Assembly (NCBI GenBank): GCA_905235155.1
Contig: CAJOKJ010000020.1
Location: 1-64,000 of the forward strand
DNA: 64,000 bases
From: Candidatus Gastranaerophilales bacterium
GTDB lineage: Bacteria > Cyanobacteriota > Vampirovibrionia > Gastranaerophilales > Gastranaerophilaceae
Direction of reading: 5' to 3'
Positions 28,784-36,873 of the stretch are shown piece after piece. The position numbers and the translations under genes are program-made. The first letter of the stretch is position 1. Every line of letters begins with the position of its first letter. The notes under the pieces are model-generated. The model searched no databases. It was not told the origin of the DNA and worked only from the letters and a program-made list of their open reading frames with translations.

Positions 28784-29255
28784 AATTGGACTGGGTTACG
28801 ATATTCATAAACTTGAAGATAACAGAGATTTGATAATAGGCGGAATAAAAATACCTTACGAAAAAGGACTTTTAGGACATTCTGACGCAGATGTTTTAAT
28901 ACACGCAATAATAGACGGAATGTTTGGAGCGTTAACACTCGGAGATATCGGTACACATTTTCCGGATACGGACAACGAATACAAAGATGTATCAAGTATC
29001 TTATTATTAAAAAGAGCCGTTCAACTAATTCAAGATGAAGGCTATGCAATAAATAATATTGATTGTAATATTATTGCACAAGAACCAAAAATGAAACCTC
29101 ATATACAAAAAATGCGTGAAAAACTTGCAAAAGAACTTATGATTGATGTAAACTTAATTTCAATAAAAGCAAAAACAAACGAAAAAATGGATGCAGTCGG
29201 AGAAAAAAGAGCCATTGAAGCACATGCAATCGTAATGCTGAGAAAGGAAATATAA
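28776..29255 (+). CDS. ispF: 2-C-methyl-D-erythritol 2,4-cyclodiphosphate synthase
   Basis: MEP-pathway enzyme of 159 residues. The metal site is supplied by LGYDIHKL (Asp, His) and the His of GHSDADVLIHAI; DIGTHFPDTD and IKAKTNEKMDAVGE complete the active site. Start ATG 28776 overlaps the HAD stop by 8 nt and has GCAGG upstream; a GTG two codons earlier is possible. dxr of the same pathway is in the window but unlinked. Confidence 0.93.
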   Translation: MYRIGLGYDIHKLEDNRDLIIGGIKIPYEKGLLGHSDADVLIHAIIDGMFGALTLGDIGTHFPDTDNEYKDVSSILLLKRAVQLIQDEGYAINNIDCNIIAQEPKMKPHIQKMREKLAKELMIDVNLISIKAKTNEKMDAVGEKRAIEAHAIVMLRKEI

Positions 29256-29635
29256 TGAAATTTTTACACGCAATGATAAGAGTAAAAGATTTACAAAAAT
29301 CGTTAGATTTTTATGAAAAACTTTTAAATATGACTTTTGTAAAAAAGAAACGTCTTGAAGATTGCGAACTATACTATCTTGAAGATGAAGAACATACCGC
29401 ACAGATAGAATTAACTTATAATGATGAAACTCCAAAAAACGGTTACGAAAACGGTAATGCCTTCGGACATTTTGCTTTTTCAGTTACATCAATGAATGAG
29501 TTTACTGAAAAATTGCATTCTTTAGGTTATGAGTATTTATACGAACCTTATGTAATATTTAGCGGAACAAAAATTGCATTCGTAAAAGACCCTGACGGAA
29601 ACGAAATAGAACTTATTGAAAAAAATCATGATTAG
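29255..29635 (+). CDS. gloA: Lactoylglutathione lyase-like glyoxalase I
   Basis: VOC-fold protein of 126 residues with two beta-alpha-beta-beta-beta modules. Metal ligands of glyoxalase I are in place: His of LHAMIRV, Glu of AQIELTYN, His of FGHFAFSV and Glu of NEIELIEK. It would isomerise the hemithioacetal of methylglyoxal and a thiol. The ATG shares one base with the ispF stop. Confidence 0.88.
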   Translation: MKFLHAMIRVKDLQKSLDFYEKLLNMTFVKKKRLEDCELYYLEDEEHTAQIELTYNDETPKNGYENGNAFGHFAFSVTSMNEFTEKLHSLGYEYLYEPYVIFSGTKIAFVKDPDGNEIELIEKNHD

Positions 29636-30206
29636 TAAAATTAAAACATACATTCAAAACTCAATTTCTACTAAAGAAAAATTATTGCAAAATGAGCAAA
29701 TATTGCAAAAAATTCAACAAATTAGTGAAGAAATTACAAAATCACTAAAAAACGGCAATAAAATTCTTTTTGTCGGTAACGGAGGCTCAGCAAGCGACTG
29801 CGACCACCTCGCAACAGAATTTGTTTCTCGTTTCTATAAAGACAGACACGCTTTCAATGCAATATCATTAACATCAAACAATGCACTCATAACAGCATTG
29901 TCTAATGACTTTAGCTATGATAAAGCATTCTCAAGACAAATAGAAGCAATAGGCAAAAAAGGAGATATTCTTTTTGCACTTTCAACATCCGGAAACTCAA
30001 AAAATATTATTGATTCAATAAATATAGCAAACGAAATGGGACTTGTTACTATTGGACTTACAGGTCAAAAGCCTTGTGATATGGATAATATTTGCTCAAT
30101 ACTTATAAAAATACCGTCAACAGAAACACCAAACATTCAAGAAGCACAAATGACACTTGGACATCTTATTTGTTTACTTGTTGAAGAAGAATTATTAAAC
30201 CAGTAA
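29628..30206 (+). CDS. gmhA: Sedoheptulose-7-phosphate isomerase
   Basis: SIS-domain protein of 192 residues. FVGNGGSASDCDHLATEF and ALSTSGNSKNII bind the sugar phosphate, and ETPNIQEAQMTLGHLIC carries the zinc/catalytic Glu and His. It makes the heptose precursor for LPS core or other glycans, in keeping with lptB/lpxK in this genome. ATG 29628 overlaps the gloA stop by 8 nt; a TTG at 29616 is less likely. Last gene of the operon; a weak TACTAAAT/ATTTAGTA hairpin follows at 30212-30242. Confidence 0.9.
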   Translation: MISKIKTYIQNSISTKEKLLQNEQILQKIQQISEEITKSLKNGNKILFVGNGGSASDCDHLATEFVSRFYKDRHAFNAISLTSNNALITALSNDFSYDKAFSRQIEAIGKKGDILFALSTSGNSKNIIDSINIANEMGLVTIGLTGQKPCDMDNICSILIKIPSTETPNIQEAQMTLGHLICLLVEEELLNQ

Positions 30207-30360
30207 AACACTACTAAATACGGCTTTTTAAGAGATTTAGTATATACAATTACGTAACATTTCTTAATATTTCACTCCATGCCTGCAATTTTTAAATTCA
30301 AAAATACTTTATATAAGTGTAAGAGATATTTATTTAAAACACACACGGAGGATTATTAAA

Positions 30361-30519
30361 ATGTTTGGACAAATCGGAGCAGTTGACGCAGTTGGTAAAA
30401 TTGATGATAATAAAAAGTTGCAAAAACAACAAGAACAACCACAAGTTGCATTCGTAAATTCTATTTTCGACAACTTTGGCGGTAATTCATCAAGCACTGA
30501 AACAGCTTTCAACGCTTAA
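30361..30519 (+). CDS. Small protein of 52 residues, unknown
   Basis: ATG 30361 follows a near-perfect ribosome site (ACGGAGG) by 9 nt, and the frame closes at 30519, 21 nt before an intrinsic terminator. It is thus a free-standing transcription unit. The product begins MFGQIGAVDAVGKIDDNKK, has a Gln-rich middle (KKLQKQQEQPQ) and ends FDNFGGNSSSTETAFNA. No signal peptide or membrane segment. No family recognised. Confidence 0.6.
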   Translation: MFGQIGAVDAVGKIDDNKKLQKQQEQPQVAFVNSIFDNFGGNSSSTETAFNA

Positions 30520-30540
30520 TTAAAGCAGAAAGATTTAAAC

Positions 30541-30573
30541 GAAAAGAACTTCATCTAAGATGAAGTTCTTTTC
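30541..30573. terminator. Bidirectional intrinsic terminator
   Basis: Perfect 14-bp stem GAAAAGAACTTCAT / ATGAAGTTCTTTTC, loop CTAAG. It serves the 52-residue gene on the plus strand and the prepilin gene (ending at 30579) on the minus strand. Confidence 0.8.
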
Positions 30574-30578
30574 GTAGC

Positions 30579-31577
30579 TTATTTACAAGTTGAATTTGTT
30601 GTCCAATTGAGAATAATAGATGAATTATTACATTTGCCGTTAGAATCAACTTTAAGATAGTCCATATTTCCGTTTTCAATTGCCCATCCTGTGCAGTATT
30701 GGTGCTTCACGAAACAATTTTGTTTTAAAAGTTCATCTGTTGCTCCATTACTTTTATCGTTCATACCACCCGCAGGATAAACACCTTCAGAATTTGCACG
30801 AAACAAAAAAATATCCTTTCCGTATGAATTTGCACCTTTATTCGGACCATCTATATCTACAAATAGATTACCGAATATTTCATCACCACTACAAGTAGGT
30901 GAATTATAAATGTTATAAGCTAACGAAGAACCATCTGCAAGAATCATTTTATAAATAGTTGTTGATTGACCCAGCTTAAGATCTGGTGTATCGGTTGCAC
31001 AACCTTGTGAAAAACCGCAATTTTTTGAAATTTTTAAAAAATCTGACATTCTTTCGCCCATAATTTTATTTCTTGGTTTAGAATCACTGCCCGCTGGTAA
31101 CCAAGAGCAAGCGGGACCATAAATTGCTTCCATTCGTCCGTATGCATCATTCAAATTTGAATATATTTTTTTTAATTTAGCAATTTTTTCTTTATCACCT
31201 GTTGAACTGTTTAAGTTAGGTAACGTCAATGCCGCAACTACACCAATTACACCCATTACAATAAGGGTTTCCGCAAGAGTAAATGCAATTGCCTTAGCGA
31301 ACATTGAACAGTTTTTTGTCATTGCGAGAAAATCTCTGATTTTCGTGGCAATCCAATGTGGTTTTTGGATTACTTCGTCACTTCGTTCCTCGTAATGACA
31401 TGCTCTGTCATTGTGAGCGTTAGCACAGCAATTCACTTGATTTTCTTTAGATGCCTGTTCTCTGTTTACAGACAACAGTTCACTTAAAAAGCAGATTGGA
31501 GTAAACAAAAATACTTTTAAACACTCAAAACCCTTACTACAAGCGGATTTTACCCCCCCCCGAAATTCTAAATACAC
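30579..31577 (-). CDS. Type IV prepilin-like protein, 5' end disturbed by a poly-G tract and an inserted repeat
   Basis: Longest frame, 332 codons from a GTG. The prepilin signature AFTLAETLIVMGVIGVVAAL (cleavage before FTLAE, then the hydrophobic helix) starts only near residue 99. The mature part is a pseudopilin with conserved Cys and a DIDGPNKG-like segment, exported and assembled by a type II/IV system. The only good ribosome site (AAAGGAG) belongs to an ATG at 31584, whose frame is broken by nine G at 31553-31561; eight G would join it to this frame. Residues about 48-88 are encoded by a dispersed repeat. Internal Met codons at 31322 or 31304 would give a normal short leader but have no ribosome site. 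Confidence 0.7.
   Translation of the reverse strand: MYLEFRGGVKSACSKGFECLKVFLFTPICFLSELLSVNREQASKENQVNCCANAHNDRACHYEERSDEVIQKPHWIATKIRDFLAMTKNCSMFAKAIAFTLAETLIVMGVIGVVAALTLPNLNSSTGDKEKIAKLKKIYSNLNDAYGRMEAIYGPACSWLPAGSDSKPRNKIMGERMSDFLKISKNCGFSQGCATDTPDLKLGQSTTIYKMILADGSSLAYNIYNSPTCSGDEIFGNLFVDIDGPNKGANSYGKDIFLFRANSEGVYPAGGMNDKSNGATDELLKQNCFVKHQYCTGWAIENGNMDYLKVDSNGKCNNSSIILNWTTNSTCK
31318..31435. repeat. Dispersed palindromic repeat, copy D, inside the prepilin reading frame
   Basis: A full inverted unit (GTCATTGCGAG... to ...CTCGTAATGACATG, 31318-31402) plus a diverged half unit to 31435. Read on the minus strand it is open and adds peptides such as CHYEERSDEVIQK and WIATKIRDFLAMT to the prepilin frame. 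Confidence 0.8.
31553..31561. repeat. Homopolymer of nine C (G on the coding strand)
   Basis: The longest G/C homopolymer in an AT-rich window. It lies 20-30 nt after the ATG (31584) that carries the strong ribosome site of the prepilin gene. Length changes of one base switch the downstream frame. Confidence 0.9.
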
Positions 31578-31602
31578 TATTCATAATCAATCTCCTTTTT
31601 TA

Positions 31603-32875
31603 TTATCCAACCAATATACCTGCAATACAAGCAGAAACAAAGCAAGTGAATGTTCCGCAAATTAATGCACTCATACCCAATCTTGCAATATTTTTTCTTT
31701 GGTTTGGTGCAAGTTCACCGATAGCACCAATTTGAGTTGCAATAGAACCAAAGTTACCAAAAGAACAAATTGCAAAAGAACATATTACAAATGCTTTATG
31801 AGAAATAACATCTTTAACTGCGATTAAATCAGTATAACCGTAAACTTCATTTGAAACAATCTTTAAACCGATTACACCACCGACATCAAAAATATCTTTA
31901 ACAGGTGTACCCATAAGCCATGCAAATATTGCAAAGAATTTACCTAAAATCATTTTTAATGACAAATGAGGGAAATCAAATCCCAAAACAGGTCCTGTTA
32001 AGTGGAACACATTATAAATAAATCCGCCGCACGCAGCCAAAATATAATCAATCATAGCAATCAAAGCAACAATAGCCAATAACATGGCTATAACGTTTAA
32101 TGAAACCATCATACCTTCAGAAGCACCTGACGCAATAGCATCAAAAACGTTTGAATGTGTTTTTCTCTTGCTTAATTTAATATTCTCCATTGTTTCAGGA
32201 GTTGCTGTTTCCGGATAAACAAGCTTTGTCATAACGAATGCACCCGGAATAGCCATAACCGCAGAAGCCAAAACATATTCAATAGGAATACCCATCATCG
32301 CATACACAGGCATCATTGCACCTGAAGTACAGGCCATTGAACCAGCCATTGATGAAAGTAATTCTGAACGAGTTAATTTTGCTAAGTATGGTTTTATCAT
32401 AATCTGAGCCGTAACTTGACCTACAAAAGCACTTGCAACGTTAGATAATGCCTCTGCACCGCTTACTTTCATTAATTTGTTCATGGATTTACCTAAAATG
32501 GTAACAACTCTTTGCATAATTCCGTAATAGTACAAAATATTTACTATCATCATCATAAAAATTGTTGCACTTATTAATTGTACAGAGAACAGAACTGATG
32601 CATGAGGTCCAAAAACCGCCTGTAACTGCTCACCATCCAACAAATACAAATTTACCGCCTACATTTGCAAAATCCAATAATTTTTGAATACCTGCACCTA
32701 TTGTTAAAAATATTTTTTGCCCAATAGGCACTTTGAATATAAATATTGCAAATATAATTTGTAAAGCTAAACCAACTCCGACAGTTTTGTAATTAATCGC
32801 TTTTTTATTATTAGATAATGCAAAAGCCATTGCCAAAAGTACGACAATTCCAATAATACCAATCAATTTATCCAT
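31603..32875 (-). pseudogene. nupC: NupC-type concentrative nucleoside transporter, split by a frameshift
   Basis: CNT-family H+/Na+ nucleoside symporter. The first frame (32875 to 32630) gives helices 1-2, IGIIGIVVLLAMAFALSNN and VGVGLALQIIFAIF, then FANVGGKFVFVGW and a TGA. The rest continues in another frame from about 32649: LYYYGIMQRVV, GAEALSNVASAFVGQVTA, GSMACTSGAMMPVYAMMGIP, SNEVYGYTDLIA and CSFGNFGSIATQIG, all normal CNT motifs. Joined, it is about 420 residues, the family length. The shift (one extra or two missing bases) lies between 32630 and 32649. Ribosome site AAGGAG precedes 32875. Both halves are intact, so decay is recent or the lesion is a sequence error. Confidence 0.82.
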
Positions 32876-32995
32876 TAATTAAAACTCCTTATTTACTATA
32901 TATTTATTGTACTAAAAAATCATATTTTTTTAAGTTTATGCAATGAATATTTACAAATGGAAATTTTATAAAAAAAAGTATATTATTATGTGGTT

Positions 32996-34150
32996 ATGTA
33001 TAAATATAAAAAATTAATTGCAAATTTAATAATGCTAATAAGTCTTTTAAATGCTGGTGCTGTTTTAGCAGACACATATAAAGGACATGCCGAAAAATTT
33101 GATGCAACCCAACAAGACCAATCCGAACTTTTTACGGGACAAGTTGAAATACTTGACGAAAAAGATGTTATAAAAATGACAGTTTCTCAAGTTATTGACG
33201 GTTCATTTTCACTTGAAGGAGATGAGTTTTTTGCAGAAGTAGTAAGCGATGTTTCAGGCGATAGCGGAGTAATTTTACCGAAAGGTACTCTTGCACACGG
33301 TATAATAAAAGAACAGTCAGAAGCAAGAAGATTAGGCAGAAACGGCTATATATCTCTTAATTTTGACTATCTTGTAACACCTGACGGACGTGAAATACCA
33401 ATTGAAGGAAAAATGTCAACAAAAATGCACCCCGTTGTTGAAGCAGGAAAAATTGTTGCAACCGACGTAGGATACACTGCGGCAGGGGGTGCAATAGGCG
33501 GTTTGCTTGCATTAAACTTATTTGGAGTTGAAGCAGCGATTGCATCTCAAGGATATACCGTAATGGGTGGTGCTGCTGTTGGCGGCACAATAGGGCTTGG
33601 AATGTCCTTGTGGAGAAAAGGAAAAGATGTTTTAATTTCTCCGGGCGACGAAATTAGAGTTAAAATAAATACAAAAGTTCCGCTTCCGGTATATAAAGAT
33701 ACTGCCTTAAAACAACACGAAGTCAATTATCCCGGATTGACAATAAAAATTACAAATATAGTTCATGAAAAAGATCCTTTTGGTGAAGCAAATACTATTA
33801 CACTAAGTCTTTCTATTACAAATATGACCAATTTGACTTTATCAGGCATGGATTTGGCATTAGTAAACGATTATAACAATGTTTTCCACCCGTCAATTTT
33901 TGGTGACACAAATTTAATGTTCAAACAAATAAAGCCGGGTGACAGAATTGCAGGTAGAATATCATTTTCCGTCGACAATATTAACCGAAGCTTTTGGCTA
34001 ACATTCTGCGACCGAAGGACTAAGAAAACACTTTCTAAAATCTCAATTGATAACGCATACAAAAATGTTTCCGATAAAGTTAAAAAGAAAAATGACAAAT
34101 TAAGAAAGAAACCTAATTATTACAAAGAACGTGACCCGTTTGAAGTATAA
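32996..34150 (+). CDS. Exported protein of unknown function with a glycine-zipper segment
   Basis: Protein of 384 residues. The signal peptide (LIANLIMLISLLNAGAVLA) is cleaved near residue 25. Next is a beta-rich domain with VILPKGTLAHGII and REIPIEGKMSTK, resembling the 'soluble wrapper' of TrbI/LPS-assembly-type proteins only loosely. A Gly/Ala-rich hydrophobic stretch (about 162-205: AAGGAIGGLLALNLFG, MGGAAVGGTIGLGMSL) looks like a glycine zipper that may sit in a membrane. A second beta domain and a basic tail follow. A -10-like TATTAT lies just upstream and no ribosome site is visible, so it may be leaderless; GTG 32990 is an alternative start. Function unknown. Confidence 0.65.
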   Translation: MYKYKKLIANLIMLISLLNAGAVLADTYKGHAEKFDATQQDQSELFTGQVEILDEKDVIKMTVSQVIDGSFSLEGDEFFAEVVSDVSGDSGVILPKGTLAHGIIKEQSEARRLGRNGYISLNFDYLVTPDGREIPIEGKMSTKMHPVVEAGKIVATDVGYTAAGGAIGGLLALNLFGVEAAIASQGYTVMGGAAVGGTIGLGMSLWRKGKDVLISPGDEIRVKINTKVPLPVYKDTALKQHEVNYPGLTIKITNIVHEKDPFGEANTITLSLSITNMTNLTLSGMDLALVNDYNNVFHPSIFGDTNLMFKQIKPGDRIAGRISFSVDNINRSFWLTFCDRRTKKTLSKISIDNAYKNVSDKVKKKNDKLRKKPNYYKERDPFEV

Positions 34151-34152
34151 TT

Positions 34153-35286
34153 TTATTTAAATAGTTCTCTTGTTTTTGCTCTTATTTCGTTATCAATTTC
34201 AAATATTTCATCAATATTTGGATTTTTAACTACATTGTGCTGACGATAAATTTTTTCAACTGTTGTATAAATATCGTACAACGTAATTTTACCTTCAAGA
34301 AAAGCATACACGGCTTCTTCATTTGCTGCATTCATGCAAGTTGTAGCACTTCCACCTGTTCTTCCCGCTTCATAAGCCAAAGCAGGACAAGGAAATTTTT
34401 CAAAATCCGGTTTTAAAAATTCAAATTTTTGAGCATCAGCAAAACTAAAGCTTCTTGATTTAATACCCTGAGGTCTTTCCGGATAGCAAATAGCGTATTG
34501 AATAGGCAAGTGCATGCTTGGCACACCAATTTGAGCTAATATACTGCCATCTTTATATTCAATTGCAGAATGAACGTAACTTTGGGGATGAATTACAACA
34601 TTAATCCTATCATAATCCATATCAAACAAGTGATGTGCCTCAATTATCTCTAAACCTTTATTCATCAAAGTTGCACTGTCAACAGTAATTTTTCTCCCCA
34701 TGTTCCAACGAGGATGTGCAAGAGCCTGCTCAACAGTTGCATTTTTTATTTCTTCTATTGATTTATGTAAAAAAGGACCGCCTGATGCTGTTATTATAAG
34801 TCTGTCAACTTTTTCAGACTCGCCATGTATACATTGAAAAATAGCGGAATGCTCACTATCAACAGGCAAAATTTTAACACCTGCATTTTTTGCTCGTTTC
34901 ATAACAATATCACCTGCCATAACAAGAGTTTCTTTGTTAGCTAAGGCAATATCTATACCGTTTTCAATCGCTTTTAAGGTAGGTCTTAAACCTATTTTAC
35001 CCGACACTGCAACAACAATAATATCATTTTCTTTGTTAGAACAAATTTCCTCTAACCCTTCATCACCATATAAAACTTTTGCTCCGCAAGGATTTAAGTT
35101 TTCACTTTTTTCTGAAATGCATACTGATTTCGGCTTAAATTTTGCAATTTGTTTGTTTAACAAATCAACATTTTTTCCGCCTGCAAGTGAAATAATTTCA
35201 AAATCATCATGCAATTTTTCAATAACTTCTAAAGTTTGCGTTCCTATTGAACCCGTCGAACCAATAATACTAATTTTTCTTTTCAT
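34153..35286 (-). CDS. dxr: 1-deoxy-D-xylulose 5-phosphate reductoisomerase
   Basis: NADPH-dependent enzyme committing to the MEP isoprenoid pathway, 377 residues. ISIIGSTGSIGTQTLEVI is the NADPH motif, ALANKETLVMAG follows, the metal ligands are in PVDSEHSAIFQC and in MNKGLEIIEAHHLF, and ASGGPFLHKS and HPRWNMGRKITVDSATLMN are standard. ATG 35286 (MKRKISII) fits the family start; the longer open frame adds seven residues. A TATAAT box 9 nt before the ATG and the lack of a ribosome site suggest a very short or absent leader. Confidence 0.95.
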   Translation of the reverse strand: MKRKISIIGSTGSIGTQTLEVIEKLHDDFEIISLAGGKNVDLLNKQIAKFKPKSVCISEKSENLNPCGAKVLYGDEGLEEICSNKENDIIVVAVSGKIGLRPTLKAIENGIDIALANKETLVMAGDIVMKRAKNAGVKILPVDSEHSAIFQCIHGESEKVDRLIITASGGPFLHKSIEEIKNATVEQALAHPRWNMGRKITVDSATLMNKGLEIIEAHHLFDMDYDRINVVIHPQSYVHSAIEYKDGSILAQIGVPSMHLPIQYAICYPERPQGIKSRSFSFADAQKFEFLKPDFEKFPCPALAYEAGRTGGSATTCMNAANEEAVYAFLEGKITLYDIYTTVEKIYRQHNVVKNPNIDEIFEIDNEIRAKTRELFK

Positions 35287-35350
35287 AATGTAATTATTAT
35301 ATATCAAAAATATTTACAAAATAGTTTATTCATGATTAATTAAAGATATT

Positions 35351-36133
35351 ATGAAAAAATTTTATATTACTATATTATTACTAACTACAATAACACTTAT
35401 CACAGCCGGTTGCGGAAAAAAGCAACAGCCTATGGATTTATACGACAGTATACAACAAAGAGGTAAACTTGTTATAGGTGTTGAAAAAGACATAAAACCG
35501 TTTAGTTTCCAAGATGAAAACGGCAACCAACAAGGTTTTGAAATTGATTTGGCTAAACAAATTGCAAAAGCCATTATTAGAGATGAAAATGCTATTGAAT
35601 TTGTAATTGTTGAGCCTGCAAATCGAATATCTATGCTAAATTCAGGTCAAGCAGATATGCTTATTGCAACAATGACAATCACAAACAGCAGAAAAAATAT
35701 TGTTGATTTTTCAGAACCATACTATTTTGCAGGTCAAACAGTTCTTGTGAATAAAAACAGCAAAATAAAATCTTTTACAGATTTACAAGACAAAAGAATA
35801 GGTGTAACTTTTGGAACAACAGCATCTGAAGGAATAAAAGCAATAGCACCTGCATCATTAATACAAGGTTTTAAAACTTATAAAGAAGGATATGATGCAC
35901 TAAAAGCAGGAGAAATAGATGCGTTTGCCTCTGATGATACCATACTTTTAGGATACACAATACTTGATAAATCAGTAAAAATAATTCCTCAAAAATATAC
36001 TCAAGAACCTTATGGTATAGCATTTAGAAAAGGTACAGAAAGTACCAGAACGATAAATATTGCAAATAATGTTATAAAAATTTTAAACGCAAACGGAGAA
36101 ATGAACCAAATTAAAAATAAATGGTTTAAGTAA
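35351..36133 (+). CDS. Periplasmic solute-binding lipoprotein (amino-acid type, SBP_bac_3)
   Basis: Lipoprotein of 260 residues. The lipobox LITAGC places the modified Cys at residue 22. The mature domain has VIGVEKDIKPFSFQDENGNQQGFEID (cited in parts: GFEIDLAKQIA), IEFVIVEPANRISMLNSGQADML, IVDFSEPYYFAGQTVLV and RIGVTFGTTASEG, typical of polar amino acid receptors. No permease or ATPase of that family is adjacent; the next gene is lptB. It is either an orphan receptor or works with a transporter elsewhere. Confidence 0.85.
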   Translation: MKKFYITILLLTTITLITAGCGKKQQPMDLYDSIQQRGKLVIGVEKDIKPFSFQDENGNQQGFEIDLAKQIAKAIIRDENAIEFVIVEPANRISMLNSGQADMLIATMTITNSRKNIVDFSEPYYFAGQTVLVNKNSKIKSFTDLQDKRIGVTFGTTASEGIKAIAPASLIQGFKTYKEGYDALKAGEIDAFASDDTILLGYTILDKSVKIIPQKYTQEPYGIAFRKGTESTRTINIANNVIKILNANGEMNQIKNKWFK

Positions 36134-36147
36134 AATAGGACTAAATT

Positions 36148-36873
36148 ATGATAATTGAAACAAAAAATTTGATAAAAATATACGGTGACAGAAGCGTAGT
36201 AAATGATGTATCATTTGAAGTTAATAAAGGTGAAGTCGTTTGCCTTTTAGGTCCAAATGGAGCAGGCAAAACAACTACTTTTTATATGGTTGTAGGACTT
36301 GTAAAACCGAATAGCGGACAAGTACTATTAAACGGAGAAGATATTTCATCTTGGCCAATGAATTTACGCTCAAAAGCCGGAATTGGTTATTTACCTCAAG
36401 AAGCCTCCATTTTTAGAAAGCTTACTGTTGACGAAAATATAAAACTTGTTCTTGAAATGAATGATAAATTAACTGTTGACGAAAAAAAGAAAAAGTTGGA
36501 AGAACTTTTAGACGAATTCGGGGTAACAAAATTACGCAGTGCGGCGGCAATCTCCTTATCAGGCGGAGAAAGACGACGTGTAGAACTTGCCAGAGCTCTT
36601 GCGGCAAGCCCTGATTTTATTCTTCTTGATGAACCATTCACAGGTATTGACCCTATTGCAATAGGAGAAATTAAAGACAATATTAGAAAATTATCGGAAG
36701 ATAAAGGACTTGGTGTACTTATTACAGACCACAATCCAAAAGCAACATTGTCTATAACCGACAGAGCATACGTAATTTTTGACGGAAAAATAAAAATTAA
36801 AGGTAAAAGCGAAGATGTTGCGGTTGACCCTGTTGCAAAAGAATTTTATCTTGGAAAGGATTTCCAATTATAA
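36148..36873 (+). CDS. lptB: LPS export ABC transporter ATPase
   Basis: Cytoplasmic ATPase that powers LPS extraction from the inner membrane, 241 residues. Walker A GPNGAGKTTTFYMVVGLV, Q-loop region IGYLPQEASIFRKLTV (the phrase typical of LptB), signature LSGGERRRVELARAL, Walker B ILLDEPFTGIDPIA and the switch His in ITDHN. It overlaps the LptF/G-type permease gene by one base (TAATG). Confidence 0.93.
   Translation: MIIETKNLIKIYGDRSVVNDVSFEVNKGEVVCLLGPNGAGKTTTFYMVVGLVKPNSGQVLLNGEDISSWPMNLRSKAGIGYLPQEASIFRKLTVDENIKLVLEMNDKLTVDEKKKKLEELLDEFGVTKLRSAAAISLSGGERRRVELARALAASPDFILLDEPFTGIDPIAIGEIKDNIRKLSEDKGLGVLITDHNPKATLSITDRAYVIFDGKIKIKGKSEDVAVDPVAKEFYLGKDFQL

Noticed and set aside
35351-36873. 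Solute-binding lipoprotein plus downstream ATPase as an amino-acid ABC transporter
   Set aside because: The ATPase has the LptB-specific sequence and is coupled to an LptF/G permease, so the binding protein is an orphan.
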